64,000 nt of DNA from Hemicordylus capensis (lineage: Eukaryota > Chordata > Lepidosauria > Squamata > Cordylidae), in the NCBI RefSeq assembly GCF_027244095.1, contig NC_069661.1, positions 14,580,001 through 14,644,000 of the forward strand, written 5' to 3'. Of this stretch, positions 22,701 through 30,793 are shown one piece after another. The notes below the pieces were generated by a model. It saw only the letters and a list, made by a program, of their open reading frames with translations. It ran no database searches and was not told the origin of the DNA. How positions within the stretch are numbered: position 1 is the stretch's first letter; each line of letters starts with the position of its first letter. Position numbers and translations under genes: made by a program.

Positions 22701-22963
22701 TATGGTACTATATAGCCATATAAAGATATCTCCACACACAGACTAGAAATCAGAGGAGGCAACAGAAATAAACTAGGGATCAGCCTTTCTCCAAGAAGCA
22801 CAAGTTTATCAATTTGCTTGTTCAGAGTTTCTAGGCCATTTCAGTACCATACCATAACACTTGCTTGCTTGACAGACTCAATACCAGTTACCCCCATTCC
22901 AGGAGAAAACACACACAGACACACAAAGAGAGATAATCCAAGACTCACAGGCTCCAACTCCAT
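16460..22963 (-). CDS. LGALS1-like: Galectin-1-like gene B, whole gene span (4 exons)
   Basis: Prototype galectin predicted to be 177 residues, against about 135 for galectin-1. Coding exons: 22949-22963, 20433-20512, 17110-17281, 16460-16726; all introns have GT-AG ends and compatible phases (0, 2, 0). Galectins are cytosolic or non-classically secreted lectins that bind beta-galactosides through one beta-sandwich domain. Seen here: DLGKDSDN, CNSK, MWG, and the C-terminal FPNRLGL and YQGDFKF strands. Of the human galectin-1 sugar contacts, His44 is Arg and Arg73 appears to be Glu, while Asn46, Arg48, Asn61, Trp68 and Glu71 are kept. About 40 extra residues lie in exon 4 between the KVKV and FPNR strands. 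Open frame and intact splice sites suggest a working gene; weaker or changed sugar binding is inference. Confidence 0.88.
17110..17281 (-). CDS. LGALS1-like: Gene B exon 3
   Basis: 172 nt, the usual galectin-1 exon 3 length. Acceptor CTTGCAG, donor GTGAGG. Codes most of the sugar-binding strands: HFIVDLGKDSDNLVLRFNLR, then IVCNSK and MWGQEEE. The usual HFNPR reads RFNLR. Confidence 0.93.
18325..18388. repeat. Perfect 32-base tandem duplication
   Basis: Two exact copies of a 32-base unit containing CTCATTGGCCAGTGGGGCAG inside hAT element 2. Confidence 0.95.
18520..19230. repeat. Internal palindrome of hAT element 2
   Basis: Arms meet around 18870-18880 (GGTAGCATATGAG on the left, CTCATATGCTACC on the right) and run on with lower identity for about 300 bases each way. 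Confidence 0.8.
20433..20512 (-). CDS. LGALS1-like: Gene B exon 2
   Basis: 80 nt, the usual galectin-1 size. Acceptor CTTTTAG, donor GTAAGT. Codes GLTATGLNIQPGQGFQLRG then WILPDAK, matching the first strands of galectin-1, with a split codon at the end. Confidence 0.92.
20620..20878 (+). mobile_element. Sauria-type SINE
   Basis: tRNA-like head with GGTTCGAATCCCCACTGG, middle AGATGCTGAAAGGCATCATC, and Bov-B-like end AGGAGTCGACGGCACTTTTT. It lies in intron 1 of gene B. Confidence 0.9.
21900..22020. mobile_element. Foldback element remnant (ACATCTGGGGACCC group)
   Basis: Degenerate arms GGGGCTCTCCAACTTGATCC and AACATCTGGGGACCCAAACC with TGGGAGCCCC at the end. Flanking duplication not clear. 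Confidence 0.5.
22025..22300 (+). repeat. Diverged single arm of the long-inverted-repeat element
   Basis: CCACACAGCAGGCTTTACTG and GTGAAGCACTCCCCAATAGC match the arm of the element at 55817-57320 with many changes. Only one arm is present. Confidence 0.55.
22949..22963 (-). CDS. LGALS1-like: Gene B exon 1, coding part
   Basis: Reverse complement ATGGAGTTGGAGCCT followed by GTGAGT: Met-Glu-Leu-Glu-Pro in phase 0, joining exon 2 at GLTATG. Very short first coding exons are normal for galectin-1. The start was chosen because it is the only ATG between promoter and donor in frame with exon 2. Confidence 0.8.
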
Positions 22964-23045
22964 TTGGCAATCACCTTGCAGTCCCACAAAGTCAGCTTCC
23001 CTCCAAACTCTCTTAAATGTGACTCAGCAAAACAAAGCCCCCAGC

Positions 23046-23105
23046 TGCCTTTAAATGGCAGGGGAAACTGTGTCACATGACAAGAGGAGTGTACTGTGAT
23101 TGGTG
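23046..23105 (-). promoter_or_regulatory. Promoter of gene B
   Basis: On the minus strand: CCAAT box (ATTGG on plus, 23099-23103), E/M-box GTCATGTGACAC (about 23069-23080), then TATA-like ATTTAAA in GCCATTTAAAGG (about 23048-23059), about 85 bases before the ATG. Conserved with gene A. Confidence 0.65.
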
Positions 23106-23230
23106 GGTCAGCTCAGATCTTCAGAAATGCAAGGACAGCATCAGTGTCCATGAGCAACAACAAAATCCGCCCTGCATTAGATTCACAGGGACACTGATGA
23201 ATTAAAGAAATGGCTACTCCTGGTTGGCAC

Positions 23231-23448
23231 CAAGGTTCCCTGTAAGGGAGATTCCCAGATGTTGTTGATTGCCACTACCAGAATTCCCAGCTGCAATGGT
23301 CTTTGGATTATGGGAGTTGTAGTCAACAATGAAGACAGATCATCCTGGAGAGAATCTATCTATGCGGTCGCTAAGAGTCAACACTGACTTGACGGCACTT
23401 AATCAACCAGTCAGTCACATCTGGGAATGCCTCTTACAGGGAACACTG
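23231..23448. mobile_element. Short hAT-type element carrying a Bov-B-like tail insertion
   Basis: Ends CAAGGTTCCCTGT / ACAGGGAACACTG, flanked by perfect 8-base duplication GTTGGCAC (23223-23230 and 23449-23456). Inside, about 23350-23400 holds AGAGTCAACACTGACTTGAC, the 3' tail of a Bov-B or Sauria retroelement. Confidence 0.85.
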
Positions 23449-24229
23449 GTTGGCACTAACTGAAACATTTGTTTATTGTTTAATCGGGATGTTGGGTGCC
23501 AGCAATAGGCAGAAAGGCAGGCAGGGTGCAGGATCCAAAAGGGATGCCAGTTGCATGATTTGGCTTTCTGCTGGACAGCCAAGAGATGTAGGTTCTGGGT
23601 GGCACACAAATACGTCAAATAAATAAATAAAACACATCTGTTTTGCATGTCCAAGGCCCCAATTGAGGCTTTGAAATTTCCACTTAAAGGGTCGCTTTCT
23701 GATGTAAACTGTTTCTGGATTATGTTATTGATGTGTACTTTGTTCCTATTCATCATCATTTTCCTTTCTAGTGGTTGTCACTGGGTTATGGGGTCCCTTT
23801 CCGACTGGGCCATCCCTGCACTGAGAAGATGGTGGAGATCAGAAGGCCCTTTTCTATCTTTCACCTGGAGGTTTTTCACATGGGGTAGCGGATGAGCCGG
23901 TAAGGAGCTCCTTACCTACCTCAAAGGTCTCACCTATCCCAAAGGTCTCACCATCTAAAGAGGAACACAAGGGAAGGATTCTTTGCTAAACTGGAGAGGG
24001 ACATCTGTTCTCCCATTGTTGAGTATAACAGAGCACCCACTTTAAAGGTGGCATTCTGCGATTCTGTGAGACATTCATTTATTTTGGCACATTTAGCAGC
24101 TGAAGTGATTGCAGGAATAAAGTGCTTCAATTCTGTACTGTTTGCACGGCTGGCTAAAGAAGGATTAGGCCGCAGGGATCTTTTGGAGAGCGGAAAAGCT
24201 GTGCCATCCATCTCAGCTTTCCTGCTTCT

Positions 24230-24387
24230 GTTTGTCTCTTTATGGCTGTTTTATGGTTTTTATTGTTGAACTGATTTTGAGGTTTTAAATGTGATTTCTG
24301 TGGAGTTTTATTGTATTTTAACTTTTGTAAACTGCCTTGGGATGATTTATGAAAGGTGGTATACAAACTGGATAGATAGATAGATAG
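24230..24387 (+). mobile_element. LINE 3' tail (L2-like) with (GATA)n
   Basis: T-rich UTR ending GTAAACTGCCTTGGGATGAT and GGTGGTATACAAACTGG, then GATAGATAGATAGATA. Confidence 0.65.
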
Positions 24388-24973
24388 TGTCAGCTGATTT
24401 GGCAGTGTGCACTGTACAGAAGTGAAGTTGTACCCTGTTGAAAATACTGCTTGATGTCATAGATGTGAACATAAATACGGTGGCAGGAGAGCAGATGGGT
24501 TAGGGAAACACACGTGCTCAGATCCAGCAGTTTCTTGCAAACATGGAAGCTCAGTCTAAAGCATAGACAGAGCTCCATTGCCTATAAGCAACCTTGCTTC
24601 CTATGTGCGGAAGAAAGCTTTGGGCAAAGATACGCACTCAGCGCTGTTCTCTGCATTGGAGTGAAGCCCCCCACCCCCGCAAGAACTTGTCAGCCGCTTC
24701 AGTCGTTTGCACAATTACTCACACAAGTGTATATTACACAAGTGCAATTTGATGCTTTGACTAATGCTGGGGGGATTAGCTCTAAAAACTAATCTTGCAA
24801 GTGTGTGTTAGAAGGGGTCATCATTTCATGTCAACGTTAGCATACCCCACAGGAGCAACAGATGCTGAGGATGCAGAATTGAGGCTTTTTGAAATAAAGC
24901 TTATTTGTATAACAGAGACACAATGCCAACAGAAGTATCTGCATTCTCCCAAGTCCCAAATCCCCCCTGTATA

Positions 24974-25750
24974 CAGGTGAAACTCGGAAAATTAGAATAT
25001 CGTGCAAAAGTCCATTAATTTCAGTAATGCAAATTAAAAAGTGAAACTGATATATGAGACAGACGCATTACATGCAAAACGAGATAAGTCAGGCCTTAAT
25101 TTGTTATCATTGTGATGATCATGGCGTACAGCTCATGAAAACCCCAAATCCACAATCCCAGAAAATTAGAATATTACATGGAACGAAGAAGACAAGGATT
25201 GTAGAATAGAATATCGGACCTCTGAAAAGTATAAGCATGCATATGTATTCAGTACTTGGTTTGGGCCCCTTTTGCAGCAATTACTGCCTCAATGCGGTGT
25301 GGCATGGATGCTATCAGCCTGTGGCACTGATGAGGTATTATGGAAGACCAGGATGCTTCATTAGCGGCCTTCAGCAATTCTGCATTGTTTGGTCTCATGT
25401 CTCTCATCCTTCTCTTGGCAATGCCCCATAGATTCTCTATGGGGTCAGGTCAGGCGAGTTTGCTGGCCAATCAAGCACAGTACACTGTATACTTTTCAGA
25501 GGTCCGATATTGTTCTATTCTACAATCCTTGTCTTCTTGGTTCTGTGTAATATTCTAATTTTCTGGGATTGTGGATTTGGGGTTTTCATGAGCTGTACGC
25601 CATGATCATCACAATTATAACAAATTAAGGCTTGACTTATCTCGTTTTGCATGTAATGCGTCTGTCTCATATATCAGTTTCACCTTTTAATTTGCATTAC
25701 TGAAATTAATGGACTTTTGCACGATATTCTAATTTTCCAAGTTTCACCTG
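24974..25750 (-). mobile_element. Tc1-like element, internal-deletion derivative
   Basis: 777 bases, TA on both sides. Inverted repeats of about 262 bases (24974-25235 and 25489-25750) start CAGGTGAAACTCGGAAAATT. Between them, on the minus strand, is only the C-terminal piece of a Tc1 transposase: LDWPANSPDLT-like, PIENLWGIAKRRMRDMR, then IEAVIAAKGAQTKY. The rest of the transposase is absent, so it cannot move alone. The paralogous spot upstream of gene C (about 48422-48430, TTGTATAGTAAAC) is empty. Confidence 0.92.
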
Positions 25751-25914
25751 TAGTAAAACACCCCACCAGAAATCCAGCCACAATAACTTCCTACAGATGC
25801 TCCTAATGCTTTTCTGTCCCTCTTTAGAAGACACAATTCCAAACATCTGATTGGGTGTGCTGGGAATGTGAAGTTTGAGAGTTGCTGCCTAAGAGGCTAC
25901 TGGCCTCCCTATTC

Positions 25915-26127
25915 ATGGTAAAGTGTGTCGTGAAGTCAGTTTTGACTCCTGGCGCCCCCAGAGCCCTGTGGTTGTCTTTGGTAGAATACAGGAGGCATTT
26001 ACCATTGCCTTCTCCCGTGCAGTATGAGATGATGCCTTTCAGCATCTTCTTATATCGCTACTGCCCGATATAGTGCCAGCGGGGATTCGAACCGGCAACC
26101 TTCTGCTTGTTAGTCAAGCATTGAGAG
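25915..26127 (-). mobile_element. Sauria-type SINE
   Basis: In reverse; plus strand shows GGTAAAGTGTGTCGTGAAGT, GATGATGCCTTTCAGCATCT and GGGGATTCGAACCGGCAACC. It abuts the next SINE directly. Confidence 0.9.
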
Positions 26128-26280
26128 CCAGCGTGGTGTAGTGGTTAGAGTGCTGGACTAGGACCGGGAAGACCAGAGTCCAAATCCCCATTCAGCCATG
26201 AGACTAGCTGGGTGACTCTGGGCCAGTCACGTCTCTCTCAGCCTAACCTACTTCACAGGGTTGTTGTGAGGAGAAACCTC
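26128..26280 (+). mobile_element. tRNA-derived SINE, 3'-truncated
   Basis: AGCCAGCGTGGTGTAGTGGT, GAGTGCTGGACTAGGACCGG, then CACAGGGTTGTTGTGAGGAG; it lacks the ATATAAATG tail. Confidence 0.85.
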
Positions 26281-26444
26281 CTTACCAAGCATCTTCATTT
26301 AGGACCAGCTCCCTCTCCAGAACTTGCCAGCGTCTGCCCCGCTCAACTCTGGCTTCAGAACCTACAGTGGACAAAATGGACACTATGCGCCCTTCTAGTG
26401 GGCTTTACCCACTGCGGTTAACCCTTTTTTTATGGGCACCAGCG

Positions 26445-26714
26445 TAGGGTTGCCATATTCTGGCTTTCCAAATGCAGGGTGCCGAATTTGCATATTATGT
26501 AAATTGGCTTGAAAATAATTTTTGAGCAGAAGAGTGGCTGCACGTTTTGCTCCATCACTCCGCTTCTCCAAAGGCTAGAGCTTAGCTCTTTAAAAAACAG
26601 AAGAAGAAAGAGAGCTGAAATCTAGGCAAATCTGGGTGGGGCTGAGCAATCTGGGTGAGATGCTTAAAATCCGGGTGAAACCTGGAAATTTGGGGGGGGG
26701 GCATGGCAACTCTA
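26445..26714. mobile_element. hAT-like short element, TAGGGTTGCCAT ends
   Basis: Inverted ends TAGGGTTGCCAT / ATGGCAACTCTA, 270 bases. Flanking 8-mers CACCAGCG and CTTCAGAT match poorly, so the insertion is old or the ends are slightly off. Confidence 0.55.
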
Positions 26715-27111
26715 CTTCAGATGCTAATACTGGATTCCCCACCCACCCACCAAAAAGGTCCCCACAAAGGATTATGCTTCCCAAGCCCAACCTTTGAGTG
26801 GAGCAACCACCCCAAGCTAACCCAGGCCCTGCAGCTCGGCCAACCGCCACCCATTCCCCATCAGCCCCACTCCTCCTTTGTCTCCACTCCTCACCCCCCC
26901 CCCAGTATCCAGCCCACACAGCGCTAAGGAGTTCAGTCGCCTCCCCACGGCCCCCAAGTGCTGGGGAAAGCACAGCATTTCATGGAGGCAAGAAATGGCT
27001 CTCACACTGGAGATTTGTTTTTACCAGAGTTGCCCTCACTTGAAAAATAACGAAGATCATTGACCTATGGAGTTTCCCCATTGTAAAAAGTGCAATTTTA
27101 AGAAAGACTTG

Positions 27112-27320
27112 TGATCCCAGACAGGAAGTAAAGGGTTAATCTCACCTCTAGAGGTGAATGGATGGGGGGGGTGTTTCTGTATGTAAATAGTTTCTCTGCA
27201 TAGCTGCTTTTGTGCTAGCTAAGCAGACCAAGACAAACACTCAGACTTCTCTCTCTATCCAAACAGACATATTATTTAGCTAAGCCTTTTCTTATTTTTA
27301 AGTAAGAAATAGAACCCATC
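27112..27320 (+). repeat. Unclassified repeat, copy 1
   Basis: Contains AGGAAGTAAAGGGTTAATCT, TAGTTTCTCTGCATAGCTGC and TAGCTAAGCCTTTTCTTATT. It matches, in opposite orientation, about 35515-35735. No coding potential or known family recognised. Confidence 0.6.
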
Positions 27321-27429
27321 CATCTAAAGGGCAAGGAAGGATCAGGCCAGAAAACATCAGCTCCAGAGCTGTGATGCTACATTTCTCTCCTCTTCCCCTC
27401 ACCCATCCATGGTGGTTTGTTCTAGAGCT

Positions 27430-27660
27430 CACTGAATGGGAAGTGGATGATGCCAGCTGCCCAGCATGAACTGAGGGAGATCCTCCACCAGTGAGAGTGC
27501 CTGGTCTTTGACACCTTTGCAGTTACAGACCAGCATTTTGTGATGATGAAACCTCTGCTGTTCATAATGTAGCATGAGCTGGACAACAAGAGCAAGCCTT
27601 TTCATAAGACTGACTATCCTGAGCAATTTTGGTATTTATATTTGTTAAAACAGTTTGTAC
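27430..27660 (+). pseudogene. Possible decayed coding fragment, origin unknown
   Basis: One plus-strand frame reads like protein (NGKWMMPAAQHELREILH, then CLVFDTFAVTDQHFVMMKPL, then HELDNKSKPFHKTDYPEQFW), interrupted by in-frame stops after ILHQ and after LLFIM. I do not recognise the parent protein. It could be a fragment of a processed pseudogene or chance. Confidence 0.3.
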
Positions 27661-29160
27661 ATATACAGCTGCACCTGTTTAGTACCAATGAAGGACATTT
27701 GCAATGGAGAGTCTGTAGCTAGGATGGAAAGCGGTGTGCTTAGCCCTTCATGCAGAAGCACCCCTTAGTCAGGTTTCATCAGCTCAGAGCCCAACGAGGG
27801 GAGATCTTTAAAATAACTGGAAAGTGGGGTTGTAGAGAAGAATTAGCAGCCCGTGGGAAATTTAAGCATCTTCTAATCCACCATTCCTCCTAATGCCTCT
27901 TCTTCAGTGAGGACGGGGGTGGGACTAGGGTTAGGAAGTATTTTCCCTTATACCAAACAATACCACATTAGTCAAAAAACCACCCACTTCAGACCAAAGT
28001 TCTGCCCTGCTGTATAGAACATCTGAGAATTTGTGATGAAACAGAGGTGACTCTATGCTTTCCTGGGATCTTTCCTCAATAGAGAGATTGCTCTGATCCC
28101 AAATCTAGGAGCACACCACTCCTCCGAGGTAGTCTGGCTGCCACCAGTTGAAGACTGATCTAAAGCCACTGACCAGGCTTAGACAGGGTTTCAACAACCT
28201 AGAATTGTCTGGCTGGGGACTTACAGGCACCGTACAGCCAGAGTCCACACAATGGGAAGTCTAGGCAACAATATATTATTTTGAAAACAAGTGGGGGAAA
28301 ACCTTGAAAACAAGTTTTGTAAGTAACCCTCCAGAACCTTTGAAATCAGACTGAAGCCACTTCTACATATATGAACTTTATTAAGAAACCAAGAGTTGCA
28401 CACAGAATAAGGAATTGGGGGGAAACTGGAAGCAAAGAAAAGCACACAGGAATTCAAAAGAAAACACAAAAGCATTAACTAACTGACTAGCACTGAGTTT
28501 TACCTTGGTCTATCAGTAGGCAGGTCCTTGGCTCAGAGAGTGTTAATCTCTACCACTTCTCCAGTTGAACACCCATTTGCAAATGGAAGAAGGTAAACAC
28601 TGGCCAGGCCTTTGCCTTCTAGCTTTAAAGCCTTTATGGAGGGGATGAGCTGGGTCCAGGCGACTGTGGGTCTCACACTTGTCCGTAGTTCAAAGAGTAT
28701 TCTAATCTCCTCCCCTCTGGGTGGTGAGATGCAATGTGTCCCTCTCTCCTGTGTCAGATAAGATGAGGGAAGTGGTCAAGGGTCTGTTAGATGTTTGTGG
28801 AGTGATGCTCTTGCTTCAAGATGATGGAGGTCTGAGTTTCATCACAGCCTTATCACAGGGGTTTTCAAACTTGGGTTGCCAGCTGTTGTACTACAACTTC
28901 CATCATCCTCAGACATTGCCCTACTATTTTCTACAGGAAAACTCATGGTTACATTCCCAGATCCAGAGTTAAAAACTTGAACTGGCACACCATTCAGTCC
29001 CTAGAGTGTCAGGGCAAGCCTTACTGTCTGGGTACCAGGTGACCCCTTCACCGGCTGGAGCAGTGCCCTTACCCCCTCCTCCTCTGGTGCTCTGTGCCCC
29101 AGCTGCAGCTTTAAGAACAGAACTGGAAGGGACCAGAGACTATATCTTGCTCCCTGTCAA
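27660..29160. other. Intergenic, no gene recognised
   Basis: No exon-like or transposon coding signal was found. A half-copy of a foldback element (about 28857-28912, GGTTTTCAAACTTGGGTTGC, ACTACAACTTCCATCATCCT) is the only repeat recognised. Confidence 0.4.
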
Positions 29161-29365
29161 AATAAGAGCATCTCCTTCTCTTTTTGCTATTAGGAAGATC
29201 CTCGGGACACACTTGTTTCCTCAGGCTTTTAACTGAAATTAATTTTAAAGTCTTTCGTTGTTTTTAATCCTATGAAATTATTTTAACTGTGTTTGATATT
29301 TGTTATGTTTTAAATTGTGTACACCACCTAGAGATGCACATATCAGGCAGCAGATAAATAGGATA
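29160..29365 (+). mobile_element. LINE 3' tail (L2-like)
   Basis: Ends with GTGTACACCACCTAGAGATG and GCAGATAAATAGGATAAATA after a T-rich UTR. Confidence 0.65.
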
Positions 29366-29454
29366 AATATAGAAGACCAGAGCTTGTGCATCCATTAAGT
29401 GAATTAGGTGGCTATCTAGGACACCAAGTTGGGAGGGGCGCCAATAGCCTGGGT

Positions 29455-29575
29455 CACCTTCCATCCAAATGACACACATTGGGCCAATTTCAGGCCTCTG
29501 TGCACACGCGTGTGCTCAGAGGCCTAAAATGGGCCAAATCACCCAATCTGTGTCATTTGGAAGGAAGGCGACCCG
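29455..29575. repeat. Imperfect palindrome centred near 29512
   Basis: CCAAATGACACACATTGGGC on the left pairs with the complement of CCAATCTGTGTCATTTGG on the right, around a central CACACGCGTGTG. Possibly the core of a larger foldback element (about 29395-29650). Confidence 0.7.
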
Positions 29576-30110
29576 TGTGAGCTCTTTCACTGTCTCTGCT
29601 GCCTCCAGCACCCAACCTCACCTGTCATGGTTTGGGGGATGCGCAGAGCTCTCACCACCGCCACTGCTGTACAGCAGCAGTTTAAAAAAGATCTAACTCC
29701 CCCCAGCCCTTTACTTGTAAAGGGGAACCCTTGTCACTGTGGCAGCAGATCTTTGGCTGCCTATGGGTGGCAAAAAGCTTAATCCTCCCAAAGAGCAGGT
29801 TATAAATGTAATATTCTACAACATGTACAACAGTATCTTGGAATGTGCATGGAGGAGTCACTTTGGCCATAGAACTTTGTGAAGAAGGATGACACTTCTC
29901 CCCGCTCTGTGTGCGCGCCTTTAAAGATGATACCAGGACTCAGGGCTCTGTTATTGTTCTAGTTCTCCTCAGTGCAGCACTGCAGGGAGGTGGGAAAAAC
30001 CACACAGGAGGTGTTTGTTAGTTAGTAACCAAAGTTGCTCTCACACTTGAATGACCTATGGAGTTTCCCCATTGTAAAAAGTGCAATTTTAAACACGTTT
30101 GAGTCATGCC

Positions 30111-30307
30111 CACTGTTCTCTCTAAGGCGTGTGCATGTGTGCACGCTCACAAGTTTTGGGATGTCCACTCAGTTCATTTTAGATCCCGCTCAAGTTGAAT
30201 CAGGAAGGCCACCATTCTGAATGCAGGTGCGTGCACACGGCCTTGATACTGCCGCCCAGAAAAAAACTCATTCCTCACAGAGACAGAAAAAATTAGAGAG
30301 ACCACTG
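30111..30307. mobile_element. Short hAT-type element, CACTGTTCTCTCTAA ends
   Basis: 197 bases. Ends CACTGTTCTCTCTAA / TTAGAGAGACCACTG with a perfect 8-base duplication GTCATGCC (30103-30110 and 30308-30315). Confidence 0.9.
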
Positions 30308-30489
30308 GTCATGCCCAGAGATTCCACAATCACAAGACATATTGCACAAGAAAAAGCACCTCTGAAAAGCATTGGCAGAGGGCTCCATTAGAGACCAGTT
30401 CTCCTGTCAACAGAAAAAAGTGTCAGAATTATATGCAAAATGGAATTAAGGAATATGTTCAGTGGATGGTTTGAAGGAAACATTTGGAG

Positions 30490-30495
30490 TTTATT
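30490..30495 (-). terminator. Polyadenylation signal of gene C
   Basis: AATAAA on the minus strand about 20 bases after the stop, aligned with the signals of B and D. Confidence 0.75.
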
Positions 30496-30514
30496 CAACT
30501 ACTACATAGCGAAA

Positions 30515-30793
30515 TCAGACAAGCAGAGAAGATCCGATATATTTGAGGCCTTTGATTTTGAAGTCTCCTTCCACCGAGAAATACTGGATAGCTTTTAGGC
30601 CCATGCGGTTGAAGAAGTATACCTCTAAATTCCATTGGCTGGGGTAGTGGGTTGCAACAACTCCTAGCGGATCCAGCTTCAGGAAAGAACCTTCTATCAA
30701 TTTAGGCCGCGCAGGAGTTCCTCTTACTCTAACCATCTCAGGAGCTTCTTCTACTTTCACCATCAAATTAGAACTATGGAAGCTGAAGATGAT
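30515..30793 (-). CDS. LGALS1-like: Gene C exon 4 (last), with loop insertion
   Basis: Acceptor CCTTGCAG, then IIFSFHSSNLMVKV; 45 residues follow before FFNRMGLKAIQYF where the family has 7. The insert contains RVRGTPARPKLIEGSFLKL, basic rather than acidic as in B. Ends GLKYIGSSLLV-stop. Confidence 0.9.
   Translation of the reverse strand: MIFSFHSSNLMVKVEEAPEMVRVRGTPARPKLIEGSFLKLDPLGVVATHYPSQWNLEVYFFNRMGLKAIQYFSVEGDFKIKGLKYIGSSLLV

Noticed and set aside
26128-26200. tRNA-like boxes
   Set aside because: The tRNA-like head is part of a dispersed SINE; no cloverleaf with normal anticodon arm and terminator is apparent.
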